Origin: an uncultured Burkholderiales bacterium | Lineage (GTDB): Bacteria > Pseudomonadota > Gammaproteobacteria > Burkholderiales > Burkholderiaceae | Length of the DNA: 47,533 nucleotides | Assembly (NCBI GenBank): GCA_946480465.1 | Contig: CAMLJY010000050.1 | Span: forward strand, 1-47,533 | Direction: 5' to 3' | Shown: piece by piece, positions 35,228 to 42,837 of the stretch | Layout: every line of letters begins with the position of its first letter | Numbering within the stretch: the first letter of the stretch is position 1 | Program-made: the position numbers and the translations under genes | The notes under the pieces: model-generated | The model's input: the letters and a program-made list of their open reading frames with translations, nothing else | What the model was told of the DNA's origin: nothing | The model's database searches: none

Positions 35228-37390
35228 TCAGTTCTCGGCGATCTTGGAGCCCTTGATCACGACGTCGGACGAGGCCTTGACGGTGATCTTGCCGCTGCCC
35301 TGCACCGTGATGTCCTTGCCCTTGATCTGGATCGTGCCGTCCTTCTTCATCGTGATGCTGGCGTCGCCGGTCTTCAGCACGATCTCGTCGCCGGCCTCGA
35401 GGTAGAACTTCTTGCCGACCTGCACCGACTCGTTGGAGCCGATGGTGCTCTGGCGCTGGCCGCGCACGTCGATCGTGGCGTCCTTGCCGACGGTGTGGGA
35501 GAGGTTGTCGCCGACCGAGATGGTCTCGTTCTTGCCGACGCTGTGCGAGCGGTTCTTCGTGACCGACAGCGTCTCGTCGGCGCCGACGTCCATCGAGCGG
35601 TTCTTGGTGATGGAGACCGACTCGTTGCCGCCGACGCTCTCGTTGCGGTCGTTGCCGATGCTGATGGTCTCGTTGCGGCCGACGTCCTCGCTGCGGTTGA
35701 CGCCGATCGAGATGGTCTCGTTGTTGTCGACGCGCTCGGTGCGGTCGTGGTGGATGGTGATGGTCTCGTCGTTGTCGACCGTCTCGGTGCGGTCGTGCTT
35801 GACGTGCGTGGTCTCGTCGTGGTCGATGGTCTTGGTGCGGTCGTGGCCGACCCAGTGCGTCTCGTCGTTCTCGACCTCGATGTCCTGGTTCTTCTCGGCA
35901 TGCAGCCAGACCTGCTCGCTGCCCTTCTTGTCCTCGAAGCGCAGCGCGTTGGCATTGCCGTAGGCGCCGCCCTTGGACGAGCGGGTCAGGATGCCGCTTT
36001 GCGTGGCGTTGGCCGGCAGCTCCCAGGGCGGCATCTGCTCGGCGTTGTAGACGCGGCCGGTGATCAGCGGCTGGTCGGGGTCGCCTTCGAGGAAGTCGAC
36101 GATCACCTCCTGGCCGATGCGCGGGATGTGGATGGCGCCGAAGCTCTTGCCCGCCCAGGGGTGCGAGACGCGCATCCAGCACGAGCTGGTCTCGTTCTTC
36201 TTGCCGTAGCGGTCCCAGTGGAACTGCACCTTCACCCGGCCGTACTTGTCGGTGAAGATCTCCTCGCCCGCCGGGCCGGTGACCACCGCGCTTTGCGGGC
36301 CCTGCACGAAGGGCTTGGGCGTGCGGCGCGGCGGCCGGTACGCCTGGCTGGAGGGCAGGGCGACGAACTGGCAGCTGTACTCGCCCGCATCGTTGCCCGA
36401 TTCCAGGCTGTTGACCGAGGCGCTGATCTCCGTCTGCACGACGAAGTACTCGGCATTCTGGTCCTCGCGCGGGTGGCGCGTCAGGCTGAAGAGGCGGCCG
36501 TTGGCCAGGCCGCAGGCATTCGTGCGGCCCGACAGGCGCTCGTGCTTGGCCTGCGTCTCGTCCAGGCGCACGGCGGCGATCTGCTCGCCTTCGCCCTTCT
36601 TGAAGTAGTCGCCCTGGTAGTCGTACAGCTCGTACTCGGCCTGGTCGTGCGAGCGCTTCTCGGCCTTCGTGGCTTCCAGCGAGGTCGAAGGCGTCTCGAA
36701 CCAGTAGCTGCGCAGCGCCACCTTGCCGGGCCGCACTTCACGCGCGAAGTTCCATTCGGTGACGATGTCGACGTCGGGCGAGGCTTGGGCCGTGTTGCCG
36801 TAGTAGGGCAGCGACTCGGCATGCGGCGCGGCGCTCAGGGCGCCGGAGGAGTCGACGACGACGAGCTTGTGCTCGCCCTCGTCATGCTCGAAATACCAGA
36901 AGATGCCCTCGTCCTCCATCAACCGGGCGACGAAGTTGAAGTCGGTCTCACGGTACTGCACGCAATAGTCGCGCTTGCGGTAGCTGCGGTCGAGCTTGAA
37001 CTCGAAGACGGCGATGGCGCCGTAGTCGGCGAAGACCTTCTTGACGATCTCCGGCACCGTCATCTCCTGGAAGATGCGGCAGTCGGAGCTGCGTGTCAGG
37101 AACCACAGCCAGGGCCGCACTTCCGCCAGGTAGCCGAAGTAGCGGCCCTGGTGGCGGCCGAGGCCGAAGCGGGTGACGTAGCCGCAGACGTGGCGCAGTT
37201 CGCCCTCGCGCAGCTTGATCTTGACGTTCACCGGCTGGCCCAGCAGCTGTTCGGGCGCGATCTCGGACTTGTCGCTCAGCAGGAAGAGCTGGGTCTCTTC
37301 CAGCATGCTGACGCCAGCACTGTGCTGCATGGAGTCGAAGCGCAGGTCTGCCTCAGGCAGCGGCGTGGTCAGCGTGAAGGGGGTGGGCAT
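35228..37390 (-). CDS. vgrG: T6SS spike protein VgrG (VgrG1)
   Basis: The product has 720 residues. The gp27-like base is at about 1-370 (YVTRFGLGRHQGRYFGYLAE, DYCVQYRETDFNFVARLMED). The gp5-like OB fold follows (GRVKVQFHWDRYGKKN, SHPWAGKSFGAIHIPRIGQE, VIVDFLEGDPDQPLITGRVY). The needle is built from eight 16-residue repeats (515-642), then a lysine/valine-rich beta end (KGKDITVQGSGKITVKA). There is no C-terminal toxin domain, so this VgrG carries separate cargo, presumably the AHH nuclease via DUF4150. It heads an eight-gene unit preceded by a shared T6SS element. Confidence 0.95.
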   Translation of the reverse strand: MPTPFTLTTPLPEADLRFDSMQHSAGVSMLEETQLFLLSDKSEIAPEQLLGQPVNVKIKLREGELRHVCGYVTRFGLGRHQGRYFGYLAEVRPWLWFLTRSSDCRIFQEMTVPEIVKKVFADYGAIAVFEFKLDRSYRKRDYCVQYRETDFNFVARLMEDEGIFWYFEHDEGEHKLVVVDSSGALSAAPHAESLPYYGNTAQASPDVDIVTEWNFAREVRPGKVALRSYWFETPSTSLEATKAEKRSHDQAEYELYDYQGDYFKKGEGEQIAAVRLDETQAKHERLSGRTNACGLANGRLFSLTRHPREDQNAEYFVVQTEISASVNSLESGNDAGEYSCQFVALPSSQAYRPPRRTPKPFVQGPQSAVVTGPAGEEIFTDKYGRVKVQFHWDRYGKKNETSSCWMRVSHPWAGKSFGAIHIPRIGQEVIVDFLEGDPDQPLITGRVYNAEQMPPWELPANATQSGILTRSSKGGAYGNANALRFEDKKGSEQVWLHAEKNQDIEVENDETHWVGHDRTKTIDHDETTHVKHDRTETVDNDETITIHHDRTERVDNNETISIGVNRSEDVGRNETISIGNDRNESVGGNESVSITKNRSMDVGADETLSVTKNRSHSVGKNETISVGDNLSHTVGKDATIDVRGQRQSTIGSNESVQVGKKFYLEAGDEIVLKTGDASITMKKDGTIQIKGKDITVQGSGKITVKASSDVVIKGSKIAEN
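35465..35848 (-). repeat. Eight 48-bp repeats encoding the VgrG1 needle
   Basis: Residues 515-642 of VgrG1 form eight consecutive 16-residue units with pattern xNDRSESVGxNETISI, for example HHDRTERVDNNETISI and GVNRSEDVGRNETISI. Each unit is 48 bp. The periodicity fits a triple-stranded beta-prism with regular turns. VgrG2 does not have this array, so the two needles differ in design. Confidence 0.9.
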
Positions 37391-37459
37391 GGCGCGCGAA
37401 GGCCCTTGGTTCAGCGGGGTGGGGCCATGGTCCGGCAGGCGGCCGGACGCTGACCAGCG

Positions 37460-37476
37460 CCGAAAGTCATGCGGGG
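37460..37476 (-). promoter_or_regulatory. Shared T6SS upstream element, copy 5 (vgrG1)
   Basis: CCGAAAGTCATGCGGGG on the + strand, 69 nt before the vgrG1 start. A 7-bp inverted repeat (GTCCGGC 37430-37436 / GCCGGAC 37442-37448) lies just downstream in the direction of vgrG1 transcription. No AT-rich -10 box is evident between the element and the gene. Confidence 0.55.
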
Positions 37477-37547
37477 ACGCTGCCGACGCGTCTGCCGTGC
37501 AGGACGCGGCAGTCCGGGCGGACCCGGCCGGCGGCCCTTGGGGGCGC

Positions 37548-37982
37548 TCAGGCCCCGCCCGTCTCGCGCGTCGGTTGCCAGCGGTGGAAGGCCGCGATCA
37601 GGCGCTGCGTCGCCGGGTCGCCGGCGGGCCAGTCGGGCAGGTACAGCAGCATCGCGCCGCGCACCTGCGGCAGGCTGGGCGTGGGCGCGGCCAGCAGGGC
37701 CGCGCGCTGCCGTTCGGCGAAGGCGTTCGAGGCGAAGCGCACCACGTAGAAGCCGCGCGGCGGGCCCTCGACCAGGGTGAAGCGCGCATGCTGCAGCGTG
37801 CCTTCCCAGGTGCCGCGCCGCACCAGGCTGCCGCGCGTGGCCAGGCCTTCGCGGTCCAGGTGCTGCTGCAGCTCGCCGATGGGTCCGGTCAGCGCTTCCC
37901 GGCCCAGGCCGTGGCTCCAGGCGAACCAGAGGCCGGCCGCCAGGCCGGCGAGCAGCGCGAGAACGATCCAGACCATCCGCAT
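37548..37982 (-). CDS. Small membrane-anchored protein of the vgrG2 cassette
   Basis: The product has 144 residues, no family recognised. An N-terminal helix (MRMVWIVLALLAGLAAGLWF) probably anchors it in the inner membrane, with the rest in the periplasm. The body has an ELQQHLDREG helix, beta-like stretches (GFYVVRFASN) and MLLYLPDWPAGDP near the C-terminus. Start at ATG 37982 or 37976; a longer frame upstream overlaps DUF4150 and has no sense. As the last gene of the vgrG2 unit, 28 nt after DUF4150, it could be an immunity protein against an envelope-acting payload. This is inference from position and topology. Confidence 0.7.
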   Translation of the reverse strand: MRMVWIVLALLAGLAAGLWFAWSHGLGREALTGPIGELQQHLDREGLATRGSLVRRGTWEGTLQHARFTLVEGPPRGFYVVRFASNAFAERQRAALLAAPTPSLPQVRGAMLLYLPDWPAGDPATQRLIAAFHRWQPTRETGGA

Positions 37983-38010
37983 GGGGCAGGGCGAACCGGG
38001 GGACCGGCGC

Positions 38011-38403
38011 TCAGGGCGCCAGCAGCAGCACCTGCGCCTGGCTGGGCACGATGCGGGCCCCGGGCGCATTGGTGCTGTTGCCGATGGAAACGCTGGTCAG
38101 CCGCGTCGCCGGCATGCCCATCATCAGCACGGTGAAGGCGCCGGTGACGTGGCGCTGCGGCCCCATCACCGTGGCCGAGGCCACGCCGAGCGACACGCCC
38201 GGGTTGTCGCCGTTGGTCATCGGAATGGTGGTGCCCATGTTGTGGTTGGGCATGCACATCGTGAGGATGTTCGGGATGAAGGCCACCGCCATCGGGCCCA
38301 TCGCGATGTTGGGGTAGGGGATGGGCACCGGGGCGGGCGTGGGGGTGAGGCAGACGTCGGGGAAGCCGAGGTCCATGCCCATCATCTGCGTGTTCGCGAA
38401 CAT
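38011..38403 (-). CDS. DUF4150 PAAR-like spike tip protein (vgrG2 cassette)
   Basis: The product has 130 residues. LGFPDVCLTPTPAPVPIPYP and NIAMGPMAVAFIPNILTMC match DUF4150, and Met-rich loops (CMPNHNMGTTIPM) follow. AGGAG lies upstream of the ATG. It is the second PAAR-like protein in the window and clearly differs from the one in the vgrG1 cassette, which suggests each VgrG has its own tip. Confidence 0.85.
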   Translation of the reverse strand: MFANTQMMGMDLGFPDVCLTPTPAPVPIPYPNIAMGPMAVAFIPNILTMCMPNHNMGTTIPMTNGDNPGVSLGVASATVMGPQRHVTGAFTVLMMGMPATRLTSVSIGNSTNAPGARIVPSQAQVLLLAP

Positions 38404-38418
38404 GCCGGGCTCCTGGGG

Positions 38419-39063
38419 TCAGCCGAAGTGGATCTGGCCGCCCTTGACCTTGACCAGGCGGTCGCCGTTGGCGAGCACGTTCTCGGCCTGCAGGTGCATC
38501 AGGTCGCTGGCACGGTGGTCGACCACCTTGGCGTCCAGCAGGTCCAGGCCGTCGACGGTGCGCTGGTGCTGGCGCGCATGGTGCGATTCCTGGTCGAACA
38601 CCGTGGCCAGCGCCGCCCCGGCGACGCGCAGCTGCCCGATGGTGGCGTGGCACCACTCGCCGACGGACTGCAGCGAGCGGTACACCAGCGAGGCGGCGCC
38701 GGTGCGCACCGACAGCTCGCTGCTCTCGATGGCGAGGCGGCCGGCGCTCACGGCGCTGTCGGGGGCCAGCGCCAGGTGCATGGGCGCGCCGGTGTCGGCC
38801 CGTTCCAGCACCGCCAGCACGTGCACCGTGTCGCCGCCCTCGGCCGACAGCGCGCGCCAGCAGGCCACGCGGTCGGCGGCCACCGGCTCCACCAGGCAGC
38901 TGAAGGCGCGGCGCGCGTGCCAGGTCTGGCGGCCGGCGCGCAGGCGCAGCCCGCCGTCGTCTTCCACGGCCTCGACCGTGGCGACGAAGTTCACGGCCAT
39001 CGCGGTCACGCCGACGGCATCGGTCAGCTCGGCTTCTTGCAGGTTCAGGTCTTGGGCGCCCAT
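38419..39063 (-). CDS. DUF3540 T6SS-associated protein
   Basis: The product has 214 residues from ATG 39063, with AGGAG upstream. The N-terminal half is beta-rich (VTAMAVNFVATVEAVEDDGG); the later part has VYRSLQSVGEWCHATIGQLR, ESHHARQHQRTVDG and the terminal AENVLANGDRLVKVKGGQIH. These fit DUF3540, a family found in VgrG/PAAR cassettes with unknown function. The C-terminal end resembles a piece of VgrG-like beta shaft. A longer in-frame extension upstream runs into the pentapeptide gene and is not supported. Confidence 0.75.
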   Translation of the reverse strand: MGAQDLNLQEAELTDAVGVTAMAVNFVATVEAVEDDGGLRLRAGRQTWHARRAFSCLVEPVAADRVACWRALSAEGGDTVHVLAVLERADTGAPMHLALAPDSAVSAGRLAIESSELSVRTGAASLVYRSLQSVGEWCHATIGQLRVAGAALATVFDQESHHARQHQRTVDGLDLLDAKVVDHRASDLMHLQAENVLANGDRLVKVKGGQIHFG

Positions 39064-39136
39064 CGTGTGCTCCTGGGGTCGGGGTGTCGGGTCGTCGTTG
39101 GTGCGTTGGCGTCGGTGCGTCGGCGTCGGGCCGGGC

Positions 39137-40231
39137 TCAGGCCGGGCGTTCGGGCCAGGCCTCGGCCCTGGCCTGCACCGGATCGGTTTCGAGCGCGCGT
39201 TCGCGGTCGGTGAAGCGCGCGCCGGCGTCCCTGGCCTGGTGCAGCCGGGCGCGGAACATCGTCGCACCCTGGAAGTCGCAGCCGCTCAGGTCGGCGCGCG
39301 AGAAATCGGCGTACGTCAGCTCGGCATCGCGCAGCAGGCTGTCGGGCAGCGCCGCATCCATCCAGTTCGTCTGATGGAGGTTGGCGCCCTCGAAGCGGCA
39401 GCGTGCGAAGGCGGCCTTCTCGAAGATGGCCTGGCGCAGGTCGGCGCCGCTGAAGTTGGCGTCCTGCGCGCGCGCTTCGGGAAACAGTGCATTGGGCGCC
39501 TGCGCCTTGAAGAAGTTGGCGCCGTTCAGGCTCGCGCCCTTGAAGTTGCACTGCTGCAGGCGGGCTTCGGCGAAGTCGGCGCCATCGAGCTGGCAGTCCA
39601 TGAACTGCACGCCCATCAGGTCCATGCCGGCGAAGCTGCGGCCGGGCAGCGGCGTCTCGTGGAAGGTGGCCAGGCGGAAGGTGGACCCGGCGAAGCTCGC
39701 CTCGTCCAGCGCGCACTTGTGGAAGGTGACCTGGTGCAGCGCGATGCCTTCCAGGCGGGCCTTCTTCGCCGACACCTCGGTGAAGGTGCAGCGGTCGAGG
39801 TGGGCCGCGCCGAGCTGCGCCTCGTCGATCTTGGTCTTCGCGAGCACGGCCAGGTTCAGGTCGGCGCCGGCCAGGTCGCCGCCGGGGAACTCGCATTCGA
39901 CGAACTTGGTGTTGCGCAGCAGCGCCGCGCGCCAGCGCGTGCCGCGGCCGCGGCAGCGGTGGAAGACGGCGCCGCGCGCCTGCGCGCCGTCGAACACGCC
40001 GTCGTCGAACAGGCAGTGGTCGAAGGTGGCTTCGCGCAGGTCGGCGTGGGTGAAGTCGCAGCCGCTGAAGTCGACGTGGCTGAAGATGCCGCCGGCCAGG
40101 TGGCCCTGGACCAGCTTCAGCCCGGTCCAGCGTTCCTCGGCGATGGGCTCGCCGAGCACCACGCGCAGCATCAGCCGCTGGCCGGCGTCGAGGCCGTGCT
40201 GGTCGGGGGCGGGGGCGGTGGGGGCGCTCAT
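39137..40231 (-). CDS. Pentapeptide-repeat protein
   Basis: The product has 364 residues. After a roughly 40-residue N-terminus, almost the whole protein consists of A(D/N)LxX-type pentapeptides, for example FSGCDFTHADLREATF, ADFAEARLQQCNFKGASLNG and ANFSGADLRQAIFEKAAFA, which form a right-handed quadrilateral beta-helix. Cysteine is frequent at helix positions. Its ATG overlaps the stop of the fusion gene by one base (TGATG). Pentapeptide proteins of VgrG cassettes are of unknown role; a rod-like adaptor is plausible. Confidence 0.85.
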   Translation of the reverse strand: MSAPTAPAPDQHGLDAGQRLMLRVVLGEPIAEERWTGLKLVQGHLAGGIFSHVDFSGCDFTHADLREATFDHCLFDDGVFDGAQARGAVFHRCRGRGTRWRAALLRNTKFVECEFPGGDLAGADLNLAVLAKTKIDEAQLGAAHLDRCTFTEVSAKKARLEGIALHQVTFHKCALDEASFAGSTFRLATFHETPLPGRSFAGMDLMGVQFMDCQLDGADFAEARLQQCNFKGASLNGANFFKAQAPNALFPEARAQDANFSGADLRQAIFEKAAFARCRFEGANLHQTNWMDAALPDSLLRDAELTYADFSRADLSGCDFQGATMFRARLHQARDAGARFTDRERALETDPVQARAEAWPERPA

Positions 40232-42834
40232 CAGCTCGGGCGCGGCTCGCGCCGCGGGTAGGTCTTGGCGCGGTCCATGTTGGCGCCGTGCAGCTGGGTG
40301 GTGGTGTCGGCGTGGATGCGCGACAGGTCGGTGCCGTAGAGGTTGGCCTGCGTCAGGTCGGCGCCGCGCAGGTCGGCGCGCTGCACGATGGCGTTCATCA
40401 GGTTGGCCTCGCGCAGCGCGGCCTGCGCGAGCCGGGTCTTCACCAGCAGCGCGCCGCGCAGCGTCGCGGCGCTGAAGTCGGTGCCGCTGCAGTCGGCGTC
40501 CGACAGGTCCGCGCCGTCCAGCCGCGCGCCGCGCAACAGCGCGCGCCCCAGGCGCAGCCCGCGCAGGTTGCTGCCGTCGAGCTGGGCTTCGCTGAAGTCG
40601 GCCTCGCTGAAATCGCAGCCGTCGACGAACACCGTGCCCTTCATCAGCGCCCGCGCGAATCGGGTGCCCACGCCCTTGCACTTGATGAACGTGGGCCGCT
40701 CCAATTGCGCGGCAGCGAAGTCGACGCCGGACAGGTCGCACTCGATGAACACCGGCTGCGACAGCGCGCAGCGGTTGAACACCATCTCCTTGAGCACCTG
40801 CTTGTGGAACACCAGGCCGCCGCCCTGCACCGAGCGCCAGTCGGCCAGGCCGAAGCTGGCACCGTGCAGCTGCAGCTTGTCGACGCGGGCGCCGCGCAGG
40901 TCGGTCTGGGCCAGCGCGGTGTCGTTGAAGATCGCGCCGCTGAGGTCAGCCTTGACGAAGCGCGCCGTGGCCAGCTTGGCGCGGCCCAGGTTGGCGCCGC
41001 TGCAGTCGGCTTCGCTCAGGTCGGCGCCGCTCAGGTCGGCATGCGCCAGCACCGCGTAGGCGAAGCTGCAGCGCTGCAGCTTGGCGCCGGCCAGGTTGGC
41101 GCCTTCCAGCCAGGCGCTGGTGAAGTCGGCGCCGCTCAGGTCCAGGCCGGACAGGTCGGCGCCGGTCAGGTCCTGCGCGAAGAAGCTCCTGCCCTGCGCA
41201 TGGGCGCGGGTCACGGCCTCGCGCACCGCCTGGGCCCGCTCGCCCGCCATGGCCGGTGCCTTGGGCTGCGCATGGGCGGTGGCCAGGTAGCTCTGGCGCG
41301 CCATCGCTTCCATCTGCAGCAGCCGGGGCGCGAGCTTGGCGGGATCGAGCGCGCTGCCGGGCGCCGCGGCCGGCATCACCGACTGCAACTGCTTCAGGTG
41401 CTCGGCCGCGCGGTAGGTCGGCGGGCCACGGTGCACCAGCGATTCGGGGTCGATGCTGGCGGCCTTCATCTTGGCGGCCGCGGCATTCATCTGCTCGACC
41501 ATGTCGAGGCCGGCCGTCACCTGCGCGTTCAGCGCCTCCGCCCGCTTCTTGATCAGGTACTCGGGCAGCTCCTCCAGCGTCGGCACGGCTTCCTGCTGCG
41601 GCAGCTTCAGCCCCAGCCTGGCCGGATCGACGCCCTTGGCCCGGGCCTCGTCCATCGCGTCGTGCATCTTCAGCAGCGCGCCGCGGCGGTGTGCCTGGGC
41701 GGCCAGGCCTTCGGGCTGGTAGTCGGCCATCACCGCTTCGAAGGCCGCGTCGCCGCCCTTCAGGCCGGCGGGCACCAGGTCGGATTCGCGCAGCGCATAC
41801 AGCGGCCCGTCGGTGGGGTGCCGGCGGCGCTTCAGCGCGTCCAGGTAGTGCTGCGCGGGCTTGGGCTCGGCCAGGTACTCGATCGCGCCGAGCAGGGTGT
41901 GCACGTCGCTCGCATCGTCCTCGGCGCATTCGGCCAGGCCCTGGAACAGCGCGATGCCGCATTCGGCATGCGGGAAGAACCACAGCGTCGCCAGCTTCAG
42001 CGGCACCTCGCGCAGCATGGGCTCGGTGCCGTCGCCGAAATCGAGGAAGCAGCGCACCCGCACCGCCGGCAGCGCGCCGCCGACCAGCGGCTTGTCCGGG
42101 TGCAAGTGCTGGAACTCGAAAGACTCGTCCCCGGCCGGCGGGGTCTCGAACCACTGGTCTTCCTGGGCCAGGTTGAAGTAGCGCCAGTCGAGGTCGTTCG
42201 CGAAGCCGGGCGACTGCTCCTTCAGCCAGCGGTCGTCGTAGGTGCCGGCATGGCGGGCCCGCTGCGGCCAGGTGCAGTCGATCGGCCCGAAGGCGACCGC
42301 CGGCACGATGTCGTCCGGCGTGCCCGGGTTCTGGCCGGGCAGCACCACCTGCGGCAGCGGGCGGATGGCCTGGCCGTCGGGCCCGGCGACCGGCGCCCGG
42401 CCCATGCCCAGCGGGTTGCTCGGGTAGTCGGGGCCGCCGTAGGTGTGGCGCCAGTCGAGCGGCAGCGCCGAGAAAGGCTCCGGCGTGCTGGCATCGCGCC
42501 CCACCCAGCGGCGTGGGCCCACGGCATGCACCCGCTTCTCGCGCCCGGCGACGCGCGCGACCACCTCGCAGGCCTGCGCCTGCCCGCCGGGCGGGTGGGC
42601 GATGGCGCGCACCAGGTACTCGCTGGCGCCCTTCAGGTTGCATTCGTCGATGAAGGGGCCTTCCGGCATCTGCTGGCCGAGGAAGTTCCACATCGAGGTG
42701 TCGGTCCAGACCACGCCCTCGCCGGCCGGCCGGAAGGGGAAGAACACGCTGCCGGTGACGACGAGGCCCAGTCGGCGGCGGAACTCGATGCACCGCGTCG
42801 TGACGCCCAGCGCCATCGGCTTGATGACCTGCAT
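40231..42834 (-). CDS. DUF2169 adaptor fused to pentapeptide-repeat domain
   Basis: The product has 867 residues. Residues about 1-330 match DUF2169 (WRHTYGGPDYPSNPLGMGRA, FGPIDCTWPQRARHAGTYDD, NDLDWRYFNLAQEDQ). Residues about 340-540 are a helical linker (EALNAQVTAGLDMVEQMNAA). Residues about 545-860 are pentapeptide repeats (TGADLSGLDLSGADFTSAWL, REANLMNAIVQRADLRGADL). The fusion would join an effector adaptor to a long beta-helical rod. It starts 3 nt after vgrG2 and overlaps the next pentapeptide gene. No toxin motif was found in it. Confidence 0.88.
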   Translation of the reverse strand: MQVIKPMALGVTTRCIEFRRRLGLVVTGSVFFPFRPAGEGVVWTDTSMWNFLGQQMPEGPFIDECNLKGASEYLVRAIAHPPGGQAQACEVVARVAGREKRVHAVGPRRWVGRDASTPEPFSALPLDWRHTYGGPDYPSNPLGMGRAPVAGPDGQAIRPLPQVVLPGQNPGTPDDIVPAVAFGPIDCTWPQRARHAGTYDDRWLKEQSPGFANDLDWRYFNLAQEDQWFETPPAGDESFEFQHLHPDKPLVGGALPAVRVRCFLDFGDGTEPMLREVPLKLATLWFFPHAECGIALFQGLAECAEDDASDVHTLLGAIEYLAEPKPAQHYLDALKRRRHPTDGPLYALRESDLVPAGLKGGDAAFEAVMADYQPEGLAAQAHRRGALLKMHDAMDEARAKGVDPARLGLKLPQQEAVPTLEELPEYLIKKRAEALNAQVTAGLDMVEQMNAAAAKMKAASIDPESLVHRGPPTYRAAEHLKQLQSVMPAAAPGSALDPAKLAPRLLQMEAMARQSYLATAHAQPKAPAMAGERAQAVREAVTRAHAQGRSFFAQDLTGADLSGLDLSGADFTSAWLEGANLAGAKLQRCSFAYAVLAHADLSGADLSEADCSGANLGRAKLATARFVKADLSGAIFNDTALAQTDLRGARVDKLQLHGASFGLADWRSVQGGGLVFHKQVLKEMVFNRCALSQPVFIECDLSGVDFAAAQLERPTFIKCKGVGTRFARALMKGTVFVDGCDFSEADFSEAQLDGSNLRGLRLGRALLRGARLDGADLSDADCSGTDFSAATLRGALLVKTRLAQAALREANLMNAIVQRADLRGADLTQANLYGTDLSRIHADTTTQLHGANMDRAKTYPRREPRPS

Positions 42835-42837
42835 CGC

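Noticed and set aside
35465..35848. CRISPR-like array because of regular 48-bp repeats
   Set aside because: The repeats are in frame inside VgrG1, have no spacers and encode a regular 16-residue beta-prism unit.
37460..37476. The shared element as a sigma54 promoter or a PIP/hrpII box
   Set aside because: The GG-N10-GC spacing of sigma54 sites is absent, and no second TTCG half-site occurs at 15-16 nt in any copy.
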